The notes under the pieces are model-generated. The model was given only the letters and a program-made list of their open reading frames with translations, was not told where the DNA came from and did no database searches. A stretch of DNA of 64,000 nt. It comes from Acidobacteriota bacterium (GTDB taxonomy: Bacteria; Acidobacteriota; Terriglobia; Terriglobales; SCQP01). Positions 38,876 to 47,986 of the stretch are shown one piece after another. Positions within the stretch are counted from its first letter, which is position 1, and every line of letters starts with the position of its first letter. A program made the translations under genes and the position numbers. The stretch lies in NCBI GenBank assembly GCA_004299485.1, contig SCQP01000007.1:62001-126000 (forward strand), read 5' to 3'.

Positions 38876-39271
38876 TTCCCACTTCAGGCCCGCCACGCGG
38901 CGAAACTCCGCGGCGTTGCGGCTGAGCAGGGTCAAGCCGCGCGCCAGCGCCTGGCCCGCGATGAGTACGTCATAGGGGCCGATGGGCGTGCCGGCAGCGG
39001 CCAGCTCGGCGCGAATGCGGCCAGCCTGGCGGGCGTCGTCGGACTCGAGCGCCAGCACCGGAAACTGCAAGGCGTCCACCAGCCGGGCGTTTTCGTCAAC
39101 GCGCCGACTCCTGAAGGCTCCGTAATCGAGCTCGTGCAGGACAATGACGGAAATGGCGACGGCGCCGGGCAGCTCGCGGCGCACGCGCCGGTCCAGATCC
39201 TTCGAGGACTGGTTCAGCAAAGCGATGACGGCGTTGGAGTCCAGCAGGAAGCGGGGCGTGGTCACCGCCAT
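38867..39271 (-). CDS. vapC: PIN-domain toxin (VapC/FitB-like)
   Basis: A 134-aa PIN nuclease. It has RFLLDSNAVIALL (first Asp), ISVIVLHELDYGAF (Glu), GTPIGPYDVLIAGQALARGLTLLSRNAAEFRRVAGL, with the third Asp in PYDVLIAG and an Asn (SRN) at the fourth site as in FitB/VapC relatives. It overlaps the antitoxin by 10 bp. Confidence 0.88.
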   Translation of the reverse strand: MAVTTPRFLLDSNAVIALLNQSSKDLDRRVRRELPGAVAISVIVLHELDYGAFRSRRVDENARLVDALQFPVLALESDDARQAGRIRAELAAAGTPIGPYDVLIAGQALARGLTLLSRNAAEFRRVAGLKWEQF

Positions 39272-39513
39272 AGCTTGTCCAGCTCGCGCCGCCGCTGGCC
39301 GCGGGGCCGTTCCGTGGCCGCCTTTTCAAAATCAGCGTCTACCGGTGCCACCAAGGCATCCAGCCATGCCCAGCTTTCCGGCAACGGTTCCAGCACGATG
39401 GCCGCACCGCGCCGGTGCACGCTCACTTGCTTGCCCGGCAGTCTGAACTCCTTGGGCAGCCGCACGGCCTGCGAACTGCCGGTCCAAAAGAGCTTGGCGA
39501 GCTTACGGGGCAT
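39262..39513 (-). CDS. vapB: AbrB/MazE-type antitoxin (VapB)
   Basis: An 83-aa protein whose N-terminus (AKLFWTGSSQAVRLPKEFRLPGKQVSVHRRGAAIVLEPL) is the swapped-hairpin AbrB fold of VapB antitoxins. The C-terminal tail (WAWLDALVAPVDADFEKAATERPRGQRRRELDKLWR) matches the toxin-binding part. It is first in a two-gene operon with the PIN toxin. Confidence 0.87.
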   Translation of the reverse strand: MPRKLAKLFWTGSSQAVRLPKEFRLPGKQVSVHRRGAAIVLEPLPESWAWLDALVAPVDADFEKAATERPRGQRRRELDKLWR

Positions 39514-39539
39514 ATCTACTTAAAGTATATACTCGCTAG

Positions 39540-42500
39540 CTAATGGACCGGCGGCAGTTTGCCCTCCATCTGGCGGTTGAAGGCCGGCAGCGCGGTTTGG
39601 ATCACCTGGTCGTAATCGGCTTTAGCGGTGGCCAGCTTTTGCTCGATGCCGGCGAGGATGGGATAGGAAACATCGGTTGGTTTGTAATTGGCGCCGCCGG
39701 CAACATCGCCCGCGCCGGTGCCCACCACGCCGTTGAACCAGATCAGGTTCATGTAGACCTTGTACTGCTCCGGATAGTACTTATCATCGCTGAGCAGGCT
39801 TTCGTGGTTGAGCAACTGCATTTCGACCGCCATGAGCTTGCCCGCAAAGCTATTGAGCGCGGCAGCTTGATCGGGGTGCGACTTCAGATCGTCCTGCACC
39901 TGCTTGCGCAGAATCTCGAGGCGGTTGATCATGCTCGCGGCGGCGTCCATGTCGTTGCGGATGCGAACCTGCATCTTCGTCGAAGCCTCGAGATCGGCAT
40001 CGCTCGAGTGAATGGCAGGATCCTGGACGACGGTGAAGGGTTCGCTGTAGGTCTTGCCGGAGTCGGTGAAGCTGACGGTGAAATTGCCCGGCGCCGCGAG
40101 TGGACCGGCATGCTGCGCGCCTTCGATGCCCCAGTGCGTGACCGGGCGCCAGTCGCGGCCCTGGAAACGCGGCTCCGACCAGATATAGGGATCCTCGGGC
40201 GGCGTAGTGCGCAGCTTGACGAAGTCCGGCGCGGTGTAGCGCAGGTTCCAGTCGACGCGATTGAGACCGCCGTGCGCCGTGACCTTGAAGGATCGGACGA
40301 CAGCACCCGTGGAATCGTGGATGGTGAAGGTCAGCGGCTTGGCGGGCGTACGCGCGAGCGACAAATCGAACTCGGCGCGACCGTCGCGCGCCTGGCGGAT
40401 GCCTGCCTTGGGCGCATAGAGGCGCGTGACGCCGTCGGGATAGCTGGTCTTGCCGGTCTGCTCGAGGATGCTGATATCGGGCAGTACATACAGGCCGCGG
40501 CCGTAGGTGGCGACGAGCACATCGTGCGCCCGCTTCTGCACCGTAATCCAGTTGATGGGCGAGGCCGGCAGGTCGCGGTTGAACTGCGTCCAGTGGGCGC
40601 CGTCATCCATCGAATAGAAGAACCCATGCCCGCTGCCGGCAAACAGCATGTCTTTGCGGTTGGGGTTTGCAGCCACCGAGCGCATGTAGTCGAGCGGGTT
40701 GCCGTGCGGCAGATCGCCGCTGATGCTGGTCCAGGTCTGGCCGAAATCGTGCGTCTTGTAAAGGTACGGCGCGCGATTGTTGTTCAGGTGCAAATCGAAT
40801 GCGACGTACGCGGTGCCGGGCTCGAAGCTGGAGGGCGAGATCTGCGTAACGGTGCCCCCGGGCGGAAGATCAGGAATGTTCTTGGTGACGTTGGTCCAGT
40901 GCGTACCGCCATCTTTGGTGTACCAGAGCTGGCCATTGTTGGTGCCCGCCCAGATCAGGCGCGGCGCGACGGGCGAAGGCGCGATGGCGTAGACCACGCC
41001 ACCGTAGTACTGGCCGAGGTTGTCGCCGACGAGGCCGCCGGACGAGACGATGTGGCGCGGGCCGCCCTGCGACAGATCGGGGCTGATGACCTTCCAGGAT
41101 TGGCCCTGGTCATCGGTCTGGAAAACGACCTGGCAGCCGTAGTAGACGCTGCCGCTGAAGGGATCGATCGCCATCGGCGGCGTCCAGTGGCAGCGGTACT
41201 TGAGCAGATTGGGCTGCGAGTCGAGGGTGTGCATCCAGGGCGCGACCGAACGCGCCACGCTGGTGCGGGCGCTCCAGCGCGTAATTTCATCGCCGTAGCA
41301 GCTTGACCAGACGACGTTGGGATTGCCCTTGGCAGGCTCCGTGAAGCCGGATTCGCAGCCGCCCAGGCCGTACTGCCAATGCGGCGCGGAAGCGGCGGGA
41401 GCGCCGTACGGGGCGCGACGGCCCGGAGGCCCATGCGGACCGGCATCGACGCCGGGGACGCGGCCGCTGCCGGTGCCTTCGGAGGTGTCGCTGGGGCCGC
41501 GCATGGTGCCGTCGTCCTGGCGGTTGCTGTAGACCCAGTAGGGAACCTGATTATCGGTAAAGACGTGATACATCTGGCCGTTGGGCAGGCTGACGCGCAC
41601 GACGCTGTGGCCGGTGGCGATGCTGGCGCCGGCGTCATCGGTGAGGACGTAGCGGCCGGGGATTTTGGGATCCATCCAGATGTCGTGGCAGTCGCCGCAG
41701 CTCGCCTGCAGGCGCGGGCCGCCAAAGCGCGCTGGACGCGGCACCGAAAAGGTGTGGCCGCCGTCGAAGGATTCGTGGAAACTGCTGTTGGTGACCAGCA
41801 CGTTATCTTCGTTGAAAGGATTCACCGCGATGCGGACGTAGTAGCCGGCGCGGCCGATGAGCGTGCGGTCCCAGTTCACATCGCGCCAGGTGGCGCCGCC
41901 ATCGTCGCTGCGCCAGACCGAGCCTTGGTCAGTGGTCTGAATCAGCGCGTACATGCGCTGGCCGTCGGAGGGCGCGATGGCGACGTCAATTTTGCCCAGC
42001 GGCGGCTTCGGCAGACCGTCGGTCAGGTGTGTCCAGGTGCTGCCGCCGTCGTGGCTGATGTAGACGCCGCTGCCGGGGGTGCCCTGATAACCCGGCCACA
42101 TGCCGCTGAACTCGCCCCAGCTATGCATCAGCACTTGCCAGGTGCCGGCGAGCAGGACGTTGGGATTGTGGGGATCAAGCGCAAGGCCCGAGCAGCCGGT
42201 ATAGGGGTTCACAAACAGCACGCGCGTCCAGGTCTTGCCGCCGTCGGCGGTTTTGTAAACACCGCGCTCCTGTGATGGCCCGGTAATCTGGCCCAGCACG
42301 CAGGCGAAGACGGTATTGGGATCGGTGGGGTTGATGACAATGCGGCCAATGCGGCCCGATTTCTCCAGACCCATGTCCTGCCAGGTGCGGCCGGCGTTGG
42401 TGGACTTGTAAATGCCATCGCCGATGACGTCAATGCCGCGAATCGCCCAGGCTTCGCCCGTGCCTGCCCAGACCGTCTGCGGATCCGCAGGCGCCACGGC

Positions 42501-42797
42501 CAGCGCGCCGATCGCCATGGCGTTCTGGTTGTCGAACACCGGCACGAACGTCTTGCCGCCGTCGGTGGATTTCCAAACGCCGCCGGAAGACGCGCCGAGA
42601 TAGTAGACGTTGGGATTGCCGTCAACGCCCGCCGCCGACGCGATGCGGCCGGCGGGCGCCGGGCCGAGATAGCGGAAATGCAGCGGCGCCGGCGTTTGCA
42701 CCTCTTGCGGACCTTGAGGGCGGCCGAACGCCTGGCCGAGCGCCAACAAACCGAAACTGGTGAGGATGAGGGTGAAGTGGCGGAGCGTCGGTTTCAT
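39540..42797 (-). CDS. Large exported BNR/sortilin-like repeat protein
   Basis: A 1085-aa protein with signal peptide (MKPTLRHFTLILTSFGLLALGQAFG). BNR/Asp-box repeats follow, e.g. GVWKSTDGGKTFVPV, GIYKSTNAGRTWQDM, GVYKTADGGKTWTRV, GVYISHDGGSTWTHL, SVWRSDDGGATWRD, LWYTKDGGTHWTNV and FFYSMDDGAHWTQF, as in VPS10/sortilin or sialidase-type propellers. A C-terminal region of about 250 residues has an Ig-like domain and a helical tail. The protein is coupled to the upstream S9 peptidase gene by a 4-bp overlap. The ligand is unknown; secreted carbohydrate or peptide processing is a guess. Confidence 0.87.
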   Translation of the reverse strand: MKPTLRHFTLILTSFGLLALGQAFGRPQGPQEVQTPAPLHFRYLGPAPAGRIASAAGVDGNPNVYYLGASSGGVWKSTDGGKTFVPVFDNQNAMAIGALAVAPADPQTVWAGTGEAWAIRGIDVIGDGIYKSTNAGRTWQDMGLEKSGRIGRIVINPTDPNTVFACVLGQITGPSQERGVYKTADGGKTWTRVLFVNPYTGCSGLALDPHNPNVLLAGTWQVLMHSWGEFSGMWPGYQGTPGSGVYISHDGGSTWTHLTDGLPKPPLGKIDVAIAPSDGQRMYALIQTTDQGSVWRSDDGGATWRDVNWDRTLIGRAGYYVRIAVNPFNEDNVLVTNSSFHESFDGGHTFSVPRPARFGGPRLQASCGDCHDIWMDPKIPGRYVLTDDAGASIATGHSVVRVSLPNGQMYHVFTDNQVPYWVYSNRQDDGTMRGPSDTSEGTGSGRVPGVDAGPHGPPGRRAPYGAPAASAPHWQYGLGGCESGFTEPAKGNPNVVWSSCYGDEITRWSARTSVARSVAPWMHTLDSQPNLLKYRCHWTPPMAIDPFSGSVYYGCQVVFQTDDQGQSWKVISPDLSQGGPRHIVSSGGLVGDNLGQYYGGVVYAIAPSPVAPRLIWAGTNNGQLWYTKDGGTHWTNVTKNIPDLPPGGTVTQISPSSFEPGTAYVAFDLHLNNNRAPYLYKTHDFGQTWTSISGDLPHGNPLDYMRSVAANPNRKDMLFAGSGHGFFYSMDDGAHWTQFNRDLPASPINWITVQKRAHDVLVATYGRGLYVLPDISILEQTGKTSYPDGVTRLYAPKAGIRQARDGRAEFDLSLARTPAKPLTFTIHDSTGAVVRSFKVTAHGGLNRVDWNLRYTAPDFVKLRTTPPEDPYIWSEPRFQGRDWRPVTHWGIEGAQHAGPLAAPGNFTVSFTDSGKTYSEPFTVVQDPAIHSSDADLEASTKMQVRIRNDMDAAASMINRLEILRKQVQDDLKSHPDQAAALNSFAGKLMAVEMQLLNHESLLSDDKYYPEQYKVYMNLIWFNGVVGTGAGDVAGGANYKPTDVSYPILAGIEQKLATAKADYDQVIQTALPAFNRQMEGKLPPVH

Positions 42798-45268
42798 TGC
42801 TGCTCAGTTCCTTTCGTATTCCAGAGGGGTGGTTCTACGTGGAGAAGGTTATGGACAAAGAAATCTTCGAGACGGTGCTGGTAGTACTCACCGCCGGAGC
42901 CGTGGCCGCCGCCGGGAACTTCCATCAAGCTGAAGCGCTTGTTGTGCTGAATGAGCTGGTTCACGACCTGCACGGTGGAAGAGGGGTCAACGTTGCCGTC
43001 GAGTTCACCGAAAAACAGCAGCAACTTGCCGTGGAGGCGCCACGCGTTGACGGTGTCGGAGTTCTTGACGTACTGCGGACCGACCGGCCAGCCCATGTAC
43101 TGCTCGTTCCACCAGATCTTGTCCATGCGGTTGTCGTAGCAGCCGGAGTTGGCGACCGCGACGGTGTAGAAATCACCGTGCCACAGCAGCGCGGCCAGGG
43201 CGCTTTGCCCGCCGGCCGAGGTGCCGTAAATGCCCACGCCGTGGCTGATGTCATACCAGGGATAACGCGCCGCGGCCGCTTTGTGCCAGAGAATGCGGTC
43301 GGGAAAGCCCGCGTCGGCGAGGTTTTGCCAGGCGACATCGTGAAAGGCACGCGAGCGGTTGTTCGTGCCCATGCCGTCAATCTGCGCCACCACAAAGCCC
43401 AGCTCCGCCAGCGGCATGCCGCGCGGCCGGAACGTTTCGGGCACGAAGTTGCCCTGCGGCCCGGCGTAGATGCTCTCGACCACGGGATATTTCTTGCTCG
43501 GGTCGAAATTCGAGGGCTGCCAGATGATGCCCCAAATGTCGGTTTTGCCGTCGCGGCCTTTGGCATGCATGATGAGCGGCGGCTTCCAGCCGGCGGCGAG
43601 CAGCTTGCTGTCGTCGGCCTTTTCGAGCGTCAGGAGGACGTGTTGGTCGCTGGTGCGGCGCAGCTCGGAGATGGGCGGCTGATCAACCGTGGACCATTCG
43701 TCGGTGTAGAACTGGTGGTCGGGCGAGAAGCTGACGGTGTGATCGCCATCCGCGCTTGTGAAGGTCATCAGACCGGTGCCGTCGAAGTTGATGCGGTAAT
43801 AGTTGATGTAATAGGGATTCTCGCCCGGCGTCATGCCGCTGGCTTCGAACCAGATTTGGTGCTTGACCGGATCCACGTAGTCCACGGCGCGGACGGGCCA
43901 ATCGCCGTTGGTGATCTTGCGGATGACTTGGCCGGTGACGCCATCGTAGAGATACAGGTGCTCCCAGCCATCGCGCTCCGACGCCCAGATGATTTCCTTG
44001 CCGTCGTTGACGTCGTAGCGGAAATACTTGCCGGTGTCGGTGGGGTTGGGCACCAGCGGACGGTAGTCGACGAAGGTCTTGCTGTCTTCTTCAATCAGTG
44101 TGCGCGCTTGGCCCGTGGCCGCGTTGACCTCAATGACGCGGTAAACCTGGTGGCCGCGCTGGTTGTACTCGAAGGTGAAGCCGCGGCTGTCTTTCCACCA
44201 CTTGGGCGGCGTCAGATTGAAGGGATTGGGAAAAAGCGTGTTTGGGATCGGCGTTTCCGTGCGAGTCGCAACGTCGAATAGCGCCGGCTGCGCAATCGGC
44301 AGCGTGTCGCCGGGTTTCCGGTAGAGCGGGCCTTTAAAGGCGATGGGCTGCAACTGCGTGGTGGGCGAGGATTCAACGTATTGAATGTGCCGGTCGTAGC
44401 CGGGGCGGATGGCGTAGGCAGCGAGATGCGTCGAGTCGGGCGACCAGGCAAGCGTGGGCAGCGAGTAGGCATTGCCTTCGGAACCATCGGTGCTCAGTGA
44501 GGAGCCGGTTTTGTCGCCGCTGCGGCGCACCCAAACGTTGAAGTTCTGAATGTAGGCGATCCAGTCGCCGTTGGGGGAGGGCTTCTCGTTGGGCTGGGGC
44601 GGCGGTTGCGGCCGCGCTGAGGGTGGTTGTGCTGTTTGCGGGCGGTACGGAACCAAATCTTCGAGGCCGTCCTCCGGCTCATTGGCCATCATGGGCGGCG
44701 GATAGATGCCCGCATCCACCGCGACGCCACCGTTGGCGCCGGAGGCGTAAGGCGGGGGCGGGAAAAAACGGCGGGACTGCGGCTTCATTTTTTCGCCGCG
44801 CGTGCAGGTGTAATCGGTAAGGCTGCACGTCCAGTTGTAGCCGCCGAGGCCGAAGGCAATCGCCTGCTCGCCGTTGATGAACTGCAGCCCGCCCGGGCGG
44901 GGAAACGTGCGGCCCAGACGTTCGGCATTCGCATCCGTGAACGGCAGCGTCAGCGCGGTATAGTGCTTGCCGCTCGCGTCGGACAACGCCGCCGCCAGCC
45001 GCGCTTGATCAAACGCAGGGCGCTTGGTGAGCGTGGTCGCGTCCACCCAGATAAACTCACGCCCGCCGGGAACGGTCTTGTGATACCAGAAGTGATCGCT
45101 GCCGGCAATCCAGTTGGTCGGGCCGGGGATGTTGACGGTGAGCCCGGCGTACTCTTTGTTGATGGAGTTGGCGCGGGCATAATCAGCGGCGCTGCCTTGG
45201 GCAGAGGCTAGCAGCGGCAGGGCGCAGGTCAGAGCCAGAAGAGTAATGATGATTCGTCGGTTGGTCAT
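42794..45268 (-). CDS. Exported S9B prolyl/dipeptidyl peptidase (DPP IV-like)
   Basis: An 824-aa serine peptidase. The signal peptide (MTNRRIIITLLALTCALPLLASAQG) is followed by an N-terminal eight-bladed propeller region (e.g. LPTLAWSPDSTHLAAYAIRPGYDRHIQYVE; IIWASERDGWEHLYLYD). The C-terminal alpha/beta hydrolase domain has nucleophile Ser in GTSAGGQSALAALLWHGDFY, Asp in GELDGNVDPSSTVQVV and His in VPGGGHGSGGEYY. GGGAG lies 6 nt before the ATG at 45268. It is divergent from the GH27 gene across 74 bp. Confidence 0.92.
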   Translation of the reverse strand: MTNRRIIITLLALTCALPLLASAQGSAADYARANSINKEYAGLTVNIPGPTNWIAGSDHFWYHKTVPGGREFIWVDATTLTKRPAFDQARLAAALSDASGKHYTALTLPFTDANAERLGRTFPRPGGLQFINGEQAIAFGLGGYNWTCSLTDYTCTRGEKMKPQSRRFFPPPPYASGANGGVAVDAGIYPPPMMANEPEDGLEDLVPYRPQTAQPPSARPQPPPQPNEKPSPNGDWIAYIQNFNVWVRRSGDKTGSSLSTDGSEGNAYSLPTLAWSPDSTHLAAYAIRPGYDRHIQYVESSPTTQLQPIAFKGPLYRKPGDTLPIAQPALFDVATRTETPIPNTLFPNPFNLTPPKWWKDSRGFTFEYNQRGHQVYRVIEVNAATGQARTLIEEDSKTFVDYRPLVPNPTDTGKYFRYDVNDGKEIIWASERDGWEHLYLYDGVTGQVIRKITNGDWPVRAVDYVDPVKHQIWFEASGMTPGENPYYINYYRINFDGTGLMTFTSADGDHTVSFSPDHQFYTDEWSTVDQPPISELRRTSDQHVLLTLEKADDSKLLAAGWKPPLIMHAKGRDGKTDIWGIIWQPSNFDPSKKYPVVESIYAGPQGNFVPETFRPRGMPLAELGFVVAQIDGMGTNNRSRAFHDVAWQNLADAGFPDRILWHKAAAARYPWYDISHGVGIYGTSAGGQSALAALLWHGDFYTVAVANSGCYDNRMDKIWWNEQYMGWPVGPQYVKNSDTVNAWRLHGKLLLFFGELDGNVDPSSTVQVVNQLIQHNKRFSLMEVPGGGHGSGGEYYQHRLEDFFVHNLLHVEPPLWNTKGTEQQ

Positions 45269-45342
45269 CGGAGACTCCCCATGGCAAACGGTATACTTTA
45301 TCCGTTCAGGATTCAACTACTCTGTTGCGGAGGGGGGAACCG

Positions 45343-46920
45343 ATGCGTAGCTGGAAACTATGGGTTTTGGCGCTTGGCGTGATGTTTTTGGGGTTTGCGC
45401 CGCAGCAGTCGAAATTGGCGGGGACCTGGAAAGCGGAGCAGACCTATACGCGACGTGGGCAGAGCCACACGGTGCAACTGGAATACGTCTTCAAGACCGA
45501 GGGCAACCAGATCACCGGCGTAGCGGCCACGCAGCAGGGACACAACGGCATCATCAAGGGCAACGTCGAAGGGAATCAGGTGAAGTTGAAAATTTACGAT
45601 CCCTTCCGGCCACAGGCGCCGGGGCGGCAATACCAGGGCACCATGCAAGGATCGCGCCTGACGCTCGCCTTCGCGCCCGGCGGCAGCCGCGCCAGCTACT
45701 CCGGCTTCCGGCGGTTTTCGCCACAGCCGGTGACGTTTCATAAGGTCTCGTCCAACACTGTGTATGAGCTGCCGCCCGATTTGCGGCATCCGCCGCTTGC
45801 GCCGTTTCATCCGCTGCCGCCCAATGGCCTGGCGCTGACGCCGCCCATGGGCTGGAATAGCTGGAACCACTTCAACGTGCACGTGAACGCGGAAGACATC
45901 CGCCGCACGGCCGATCTCCTCGTCTCCACCGGCATGGCGGCGGCGGGCTACGTGTACGTCAATATTGACGACACCTGGGAGGGCCAGCGCGACGCCAACG
46001 GCAACATTCAGCCCAACAGCAAATTTCCCGACATGAAGGCGCTGGCCGATTACGTGCACTCGAAGGGACTGAAGCTGGGCATCTATTCGTCGCCGGGGCC
46101 GAAGACCTGCGCCGGCTACACCGGCAGCTACAATCACGAACTGCAGGATGCCCGCACCTACGCGAAGTGGGGCATTGACTACCTCAAGTACGACTGGTGC
46201 AGCGCGAGCGAAGTCTATTCGCCCGATCAGATGCGAGCGGTGTACGAAAAAATGGCGCTGGCGCTGCGCCGCGCGGGGTCCCGCGCCAGTCGAATGACTG
46301 GGCGGCCCATCGTCTTCAGCCTGTGCGAGTATGGCTGGCAAAACGTGGGCGCGTGGGGTGCAGAGGTGGGCGGCAATTTGTGGCGCACTACCGGCGACAT
46401 CGAAGACAACTACGCCTCGATGTCGCGCAACGGTTTCAGCCAGAACGGGCGCCAGGGCGCAGCCGGGCCGGGGCACTGGAACGACCCCGACATGCTTGAA
46501 ATCGGCAACGGCGGCATGACCGACGCCGAGTACCGCACCCACATGAGCCTGTGGTCCATGCTCGCAGCGCCGCTAATTGCCGGCAACGACCTGACCAAGA
46601 TGACCCCCGATATTCTGGCGATTCTGACCAACCGCGAAGTGATTGCGGTCGATCAGGACAAGCTGGGCAAGCAGGGCTACCGCGTGCAGCAGGATGGCGA
46701 TCTGGAGATCTGGAAAAAGCCGCTGTCGGGCGGCGCGACGGCGATTGCGCTGTTCAACCGGGGCCCGCAGGCGGCCGCGATGACCGCGGACTGGGCCAAG
46801 CTGGGCGTGGGGAGCAATCCCAAGATTCGCGACCTGTGGGCGCACCGGAGCTTCCGTTCGCCCGGTCATTACACCGTAACCGTGCCCTCGCATGGCGTGG
46901 TGATGCTGCGTGCCCACTGA
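45343..46920 (+). CDS. Exported alpha-galactosidase, GH27, with an N-terminal beta domain
   Basis: A 525-aa glycoside hydrolase. A hydrophobic N-terminus (LWVLALGVMFLGFAPQQ) is followed by a small beta-rich domain (residues about 24-125; LAGTWKAEQTYTRRGQSHTVQLEYVF and GTMQGSRLTLAFAPGG). The GH27 barrel starts at LALTPPMGWNSWNHFNVHV. The nucleophile Asp lies in LKYDWC, the acid/base Asp in GHWNDPDMLEIGNGGM, and NIDDTWEGQRDANG is the substrate-binding block. GGAGGGGGGA lies close before the ATG. It probably removes alpha-galactose from plant polysaccharides or oligosaccharides and heads the galactose operon. Confidence 0.93.
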   Translation: MRSWKLWVLALGVMFLGFAPQQSKLAGTWKAEQTYTRRGQSHTVQLEYVFKTEGNQITGVAATQQGHNGIIKGNVEGNQVKLKIYDPFRPQAPGRQYQGTMQGSRLTLAFAPGGSRASYSGFRRFSPQPVTFHKVSSNTVYELPPDLRHPPLAPFHPLPPNGLALTPPMGWNSWNHFNVHVNAEDIRRTADLLVSTGMAAAGYVYVNIDDTWEGQRDANGNIQPNSKFPDMKALADYVHSKGLKLGIYSSPGPKTCAGYTGSYNHELQDARTYAKWGIDYLKYDWCSASEVYSPDQMRAVYEKMALALRRAGSRASRMTGRPIVFSLCEYGWQNVGAWGAEVGGNLWRTTGDIEDNYASMSRNGFSQNGRQGAAGPGHWNDPDMLEIGNGGMTDAEYRTHMSLWSMLAAPLIAGNDLTKMTPDILAILTNREVIAVDQDKLGKQGYRVQQDGDLEIWKKPLSGGATAIALFNRGPQAAAMTADWAKLGVGSNPKIRDLWAHRSFRSPGHYTVTVPSHGVVMLRAH

Positions 46921-47986
46921 GGCTCCGCGCGAGTTTCGGGCTCCTGGAAGAATCAACCTCATCGGCGAGCACACCGACTATAACGACGGCTGGGTGATGC
47001 CGGCCGCCATTGACCTGGAGGTGCGGGTCGCCGTCGTGCCGCTCGCGGGGCGGCGCGTCCGTATATGGTCGGAGCATTTTGGCGAGGCGGCCGAATTTGC
47101 CATCGACGAGACGGACGTTGAGGCCGCCGTGCCGGTCTGGAGCCGGAGTTTGCGCGGGGTGGCGCTGCTGCTCGACCGCAAGGTCAAACTGCCAGGCGCG
47201 GCGCTGGAGCTGCGCAGCAGCATTCCGGTAGGCGCGGGTCTGAGCTCGTCCGCGGCCGCGGAAGTTGCGGTGGGCGTGGCGCTGGCCGCCGTCGCAGAGC
47301 TCGAGATCGACCGCACCGAACTCGCGAAGCTGTGCCAGCAGGCGAGTCACGAATTCGCCGGCAGCCGCTGCGGGCTGATGGATCAGTTCATCGCCTGCCA
47401 CGGCCGCAAGGGCTGGTTCCTGCAGCTCGATACGCGCAGCCTGGAGAAGCACTGGCTGCCGTGGCCGGAGGAGGCCTGCTTTGTCGTCTGCGACTCTGGC
47501 GTGCGCCATGATAATGCCGCCGGGGAGTATAACCAGCGGCGGGCGGAATGCGAAATGGCGGCGGCGCGGCTGGGCCTGCGCTCGCTGCGCGAGCTGGCGC
47601 CGCAGGATCTGGAGCGCAGCATCCGGCTGCTGCCGCCGGTGCTGGCCGCGCGCTGCCGCCACGTGGTGAGGGAGAACGAGCGCGTGCTGGCCGCGGCACG
47701 GTCGTTATCGGAGAGCAATTTGACCGCTCTCGGGGAATTACTGAATGCCTCGCACGCCAGTCTGCGCGATGATTACCAGGTGAGTTGCCCGGAACTGGAT
47801 GATCTCGCCGATCTCTGCCGCCGCCAACCGGGCGTGTACGGTGCGCGCATGATGGGCGGCGGCTTCGGCGGTTGCGTGCTCGCGCTGGCACAGCCGGAAG
47901 CGGTGGCCGGACTGCGGCGCGCGCTTCCCGGCGCCTCCTGGGTTTGCCGCAGTGCGCCGGGAGCGGGCGCGGAAGCCGCGTCATGA
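46910..47986 (+). CDS. galK: Galactokinase
   Basis: Phosphorylates galactose to galactose-1-phosphate. The 358-aa GHMP kinase has the galactose signature GRINLIGEHTDYNDGWVMP, the ATP loop PVGAGLSSSAAAEVA, and MMGGGFGGCVLAL. Start is GTG (MPTEAPREFRAPGR) inside the last codons of the GH27 gene (11-bp overlap). galT follows with an ATGA overlap, so the three genes are tightly coupled. Confidence 0.95.
   Translation: MPTEAPREFRAPGRINLIGEHTDYNDGWVMPAAIDLEVRVAVVPLAGRRVRIWSEHFGEAAEFAIDETDVEAAVPVWSRSLRGVALLLDRKVKLPGAALELRSSIPVGAGLSSSAAAEVAVGVALAAVAELEIDRTELAKLCQQASHEFAGSRCGLMDQFIACHGRKGWFLQLDTRSLEKHWLPWPEEACFVVCDSGVRHDNAAGEYNQRRAECEMAAARLGLRSLRELAPQDLERSIRLLPPVLAARCRHVVRENERVLAAARSLSESNLTALGELLNASHASLRDDYQVSCPELDDLADLCRRQPGVYGARMMGGGFGGCVLALAQPEAVAGLRRALPGASWVCRSAPGAGAEAAS

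Noticed and set aside
39543-41306. A 587-codon plus-strand frame opposite the BNR-repeat gene
   Set aside because: Antisense shadow of a gene with clear signal peptide and Asp-box repeats.
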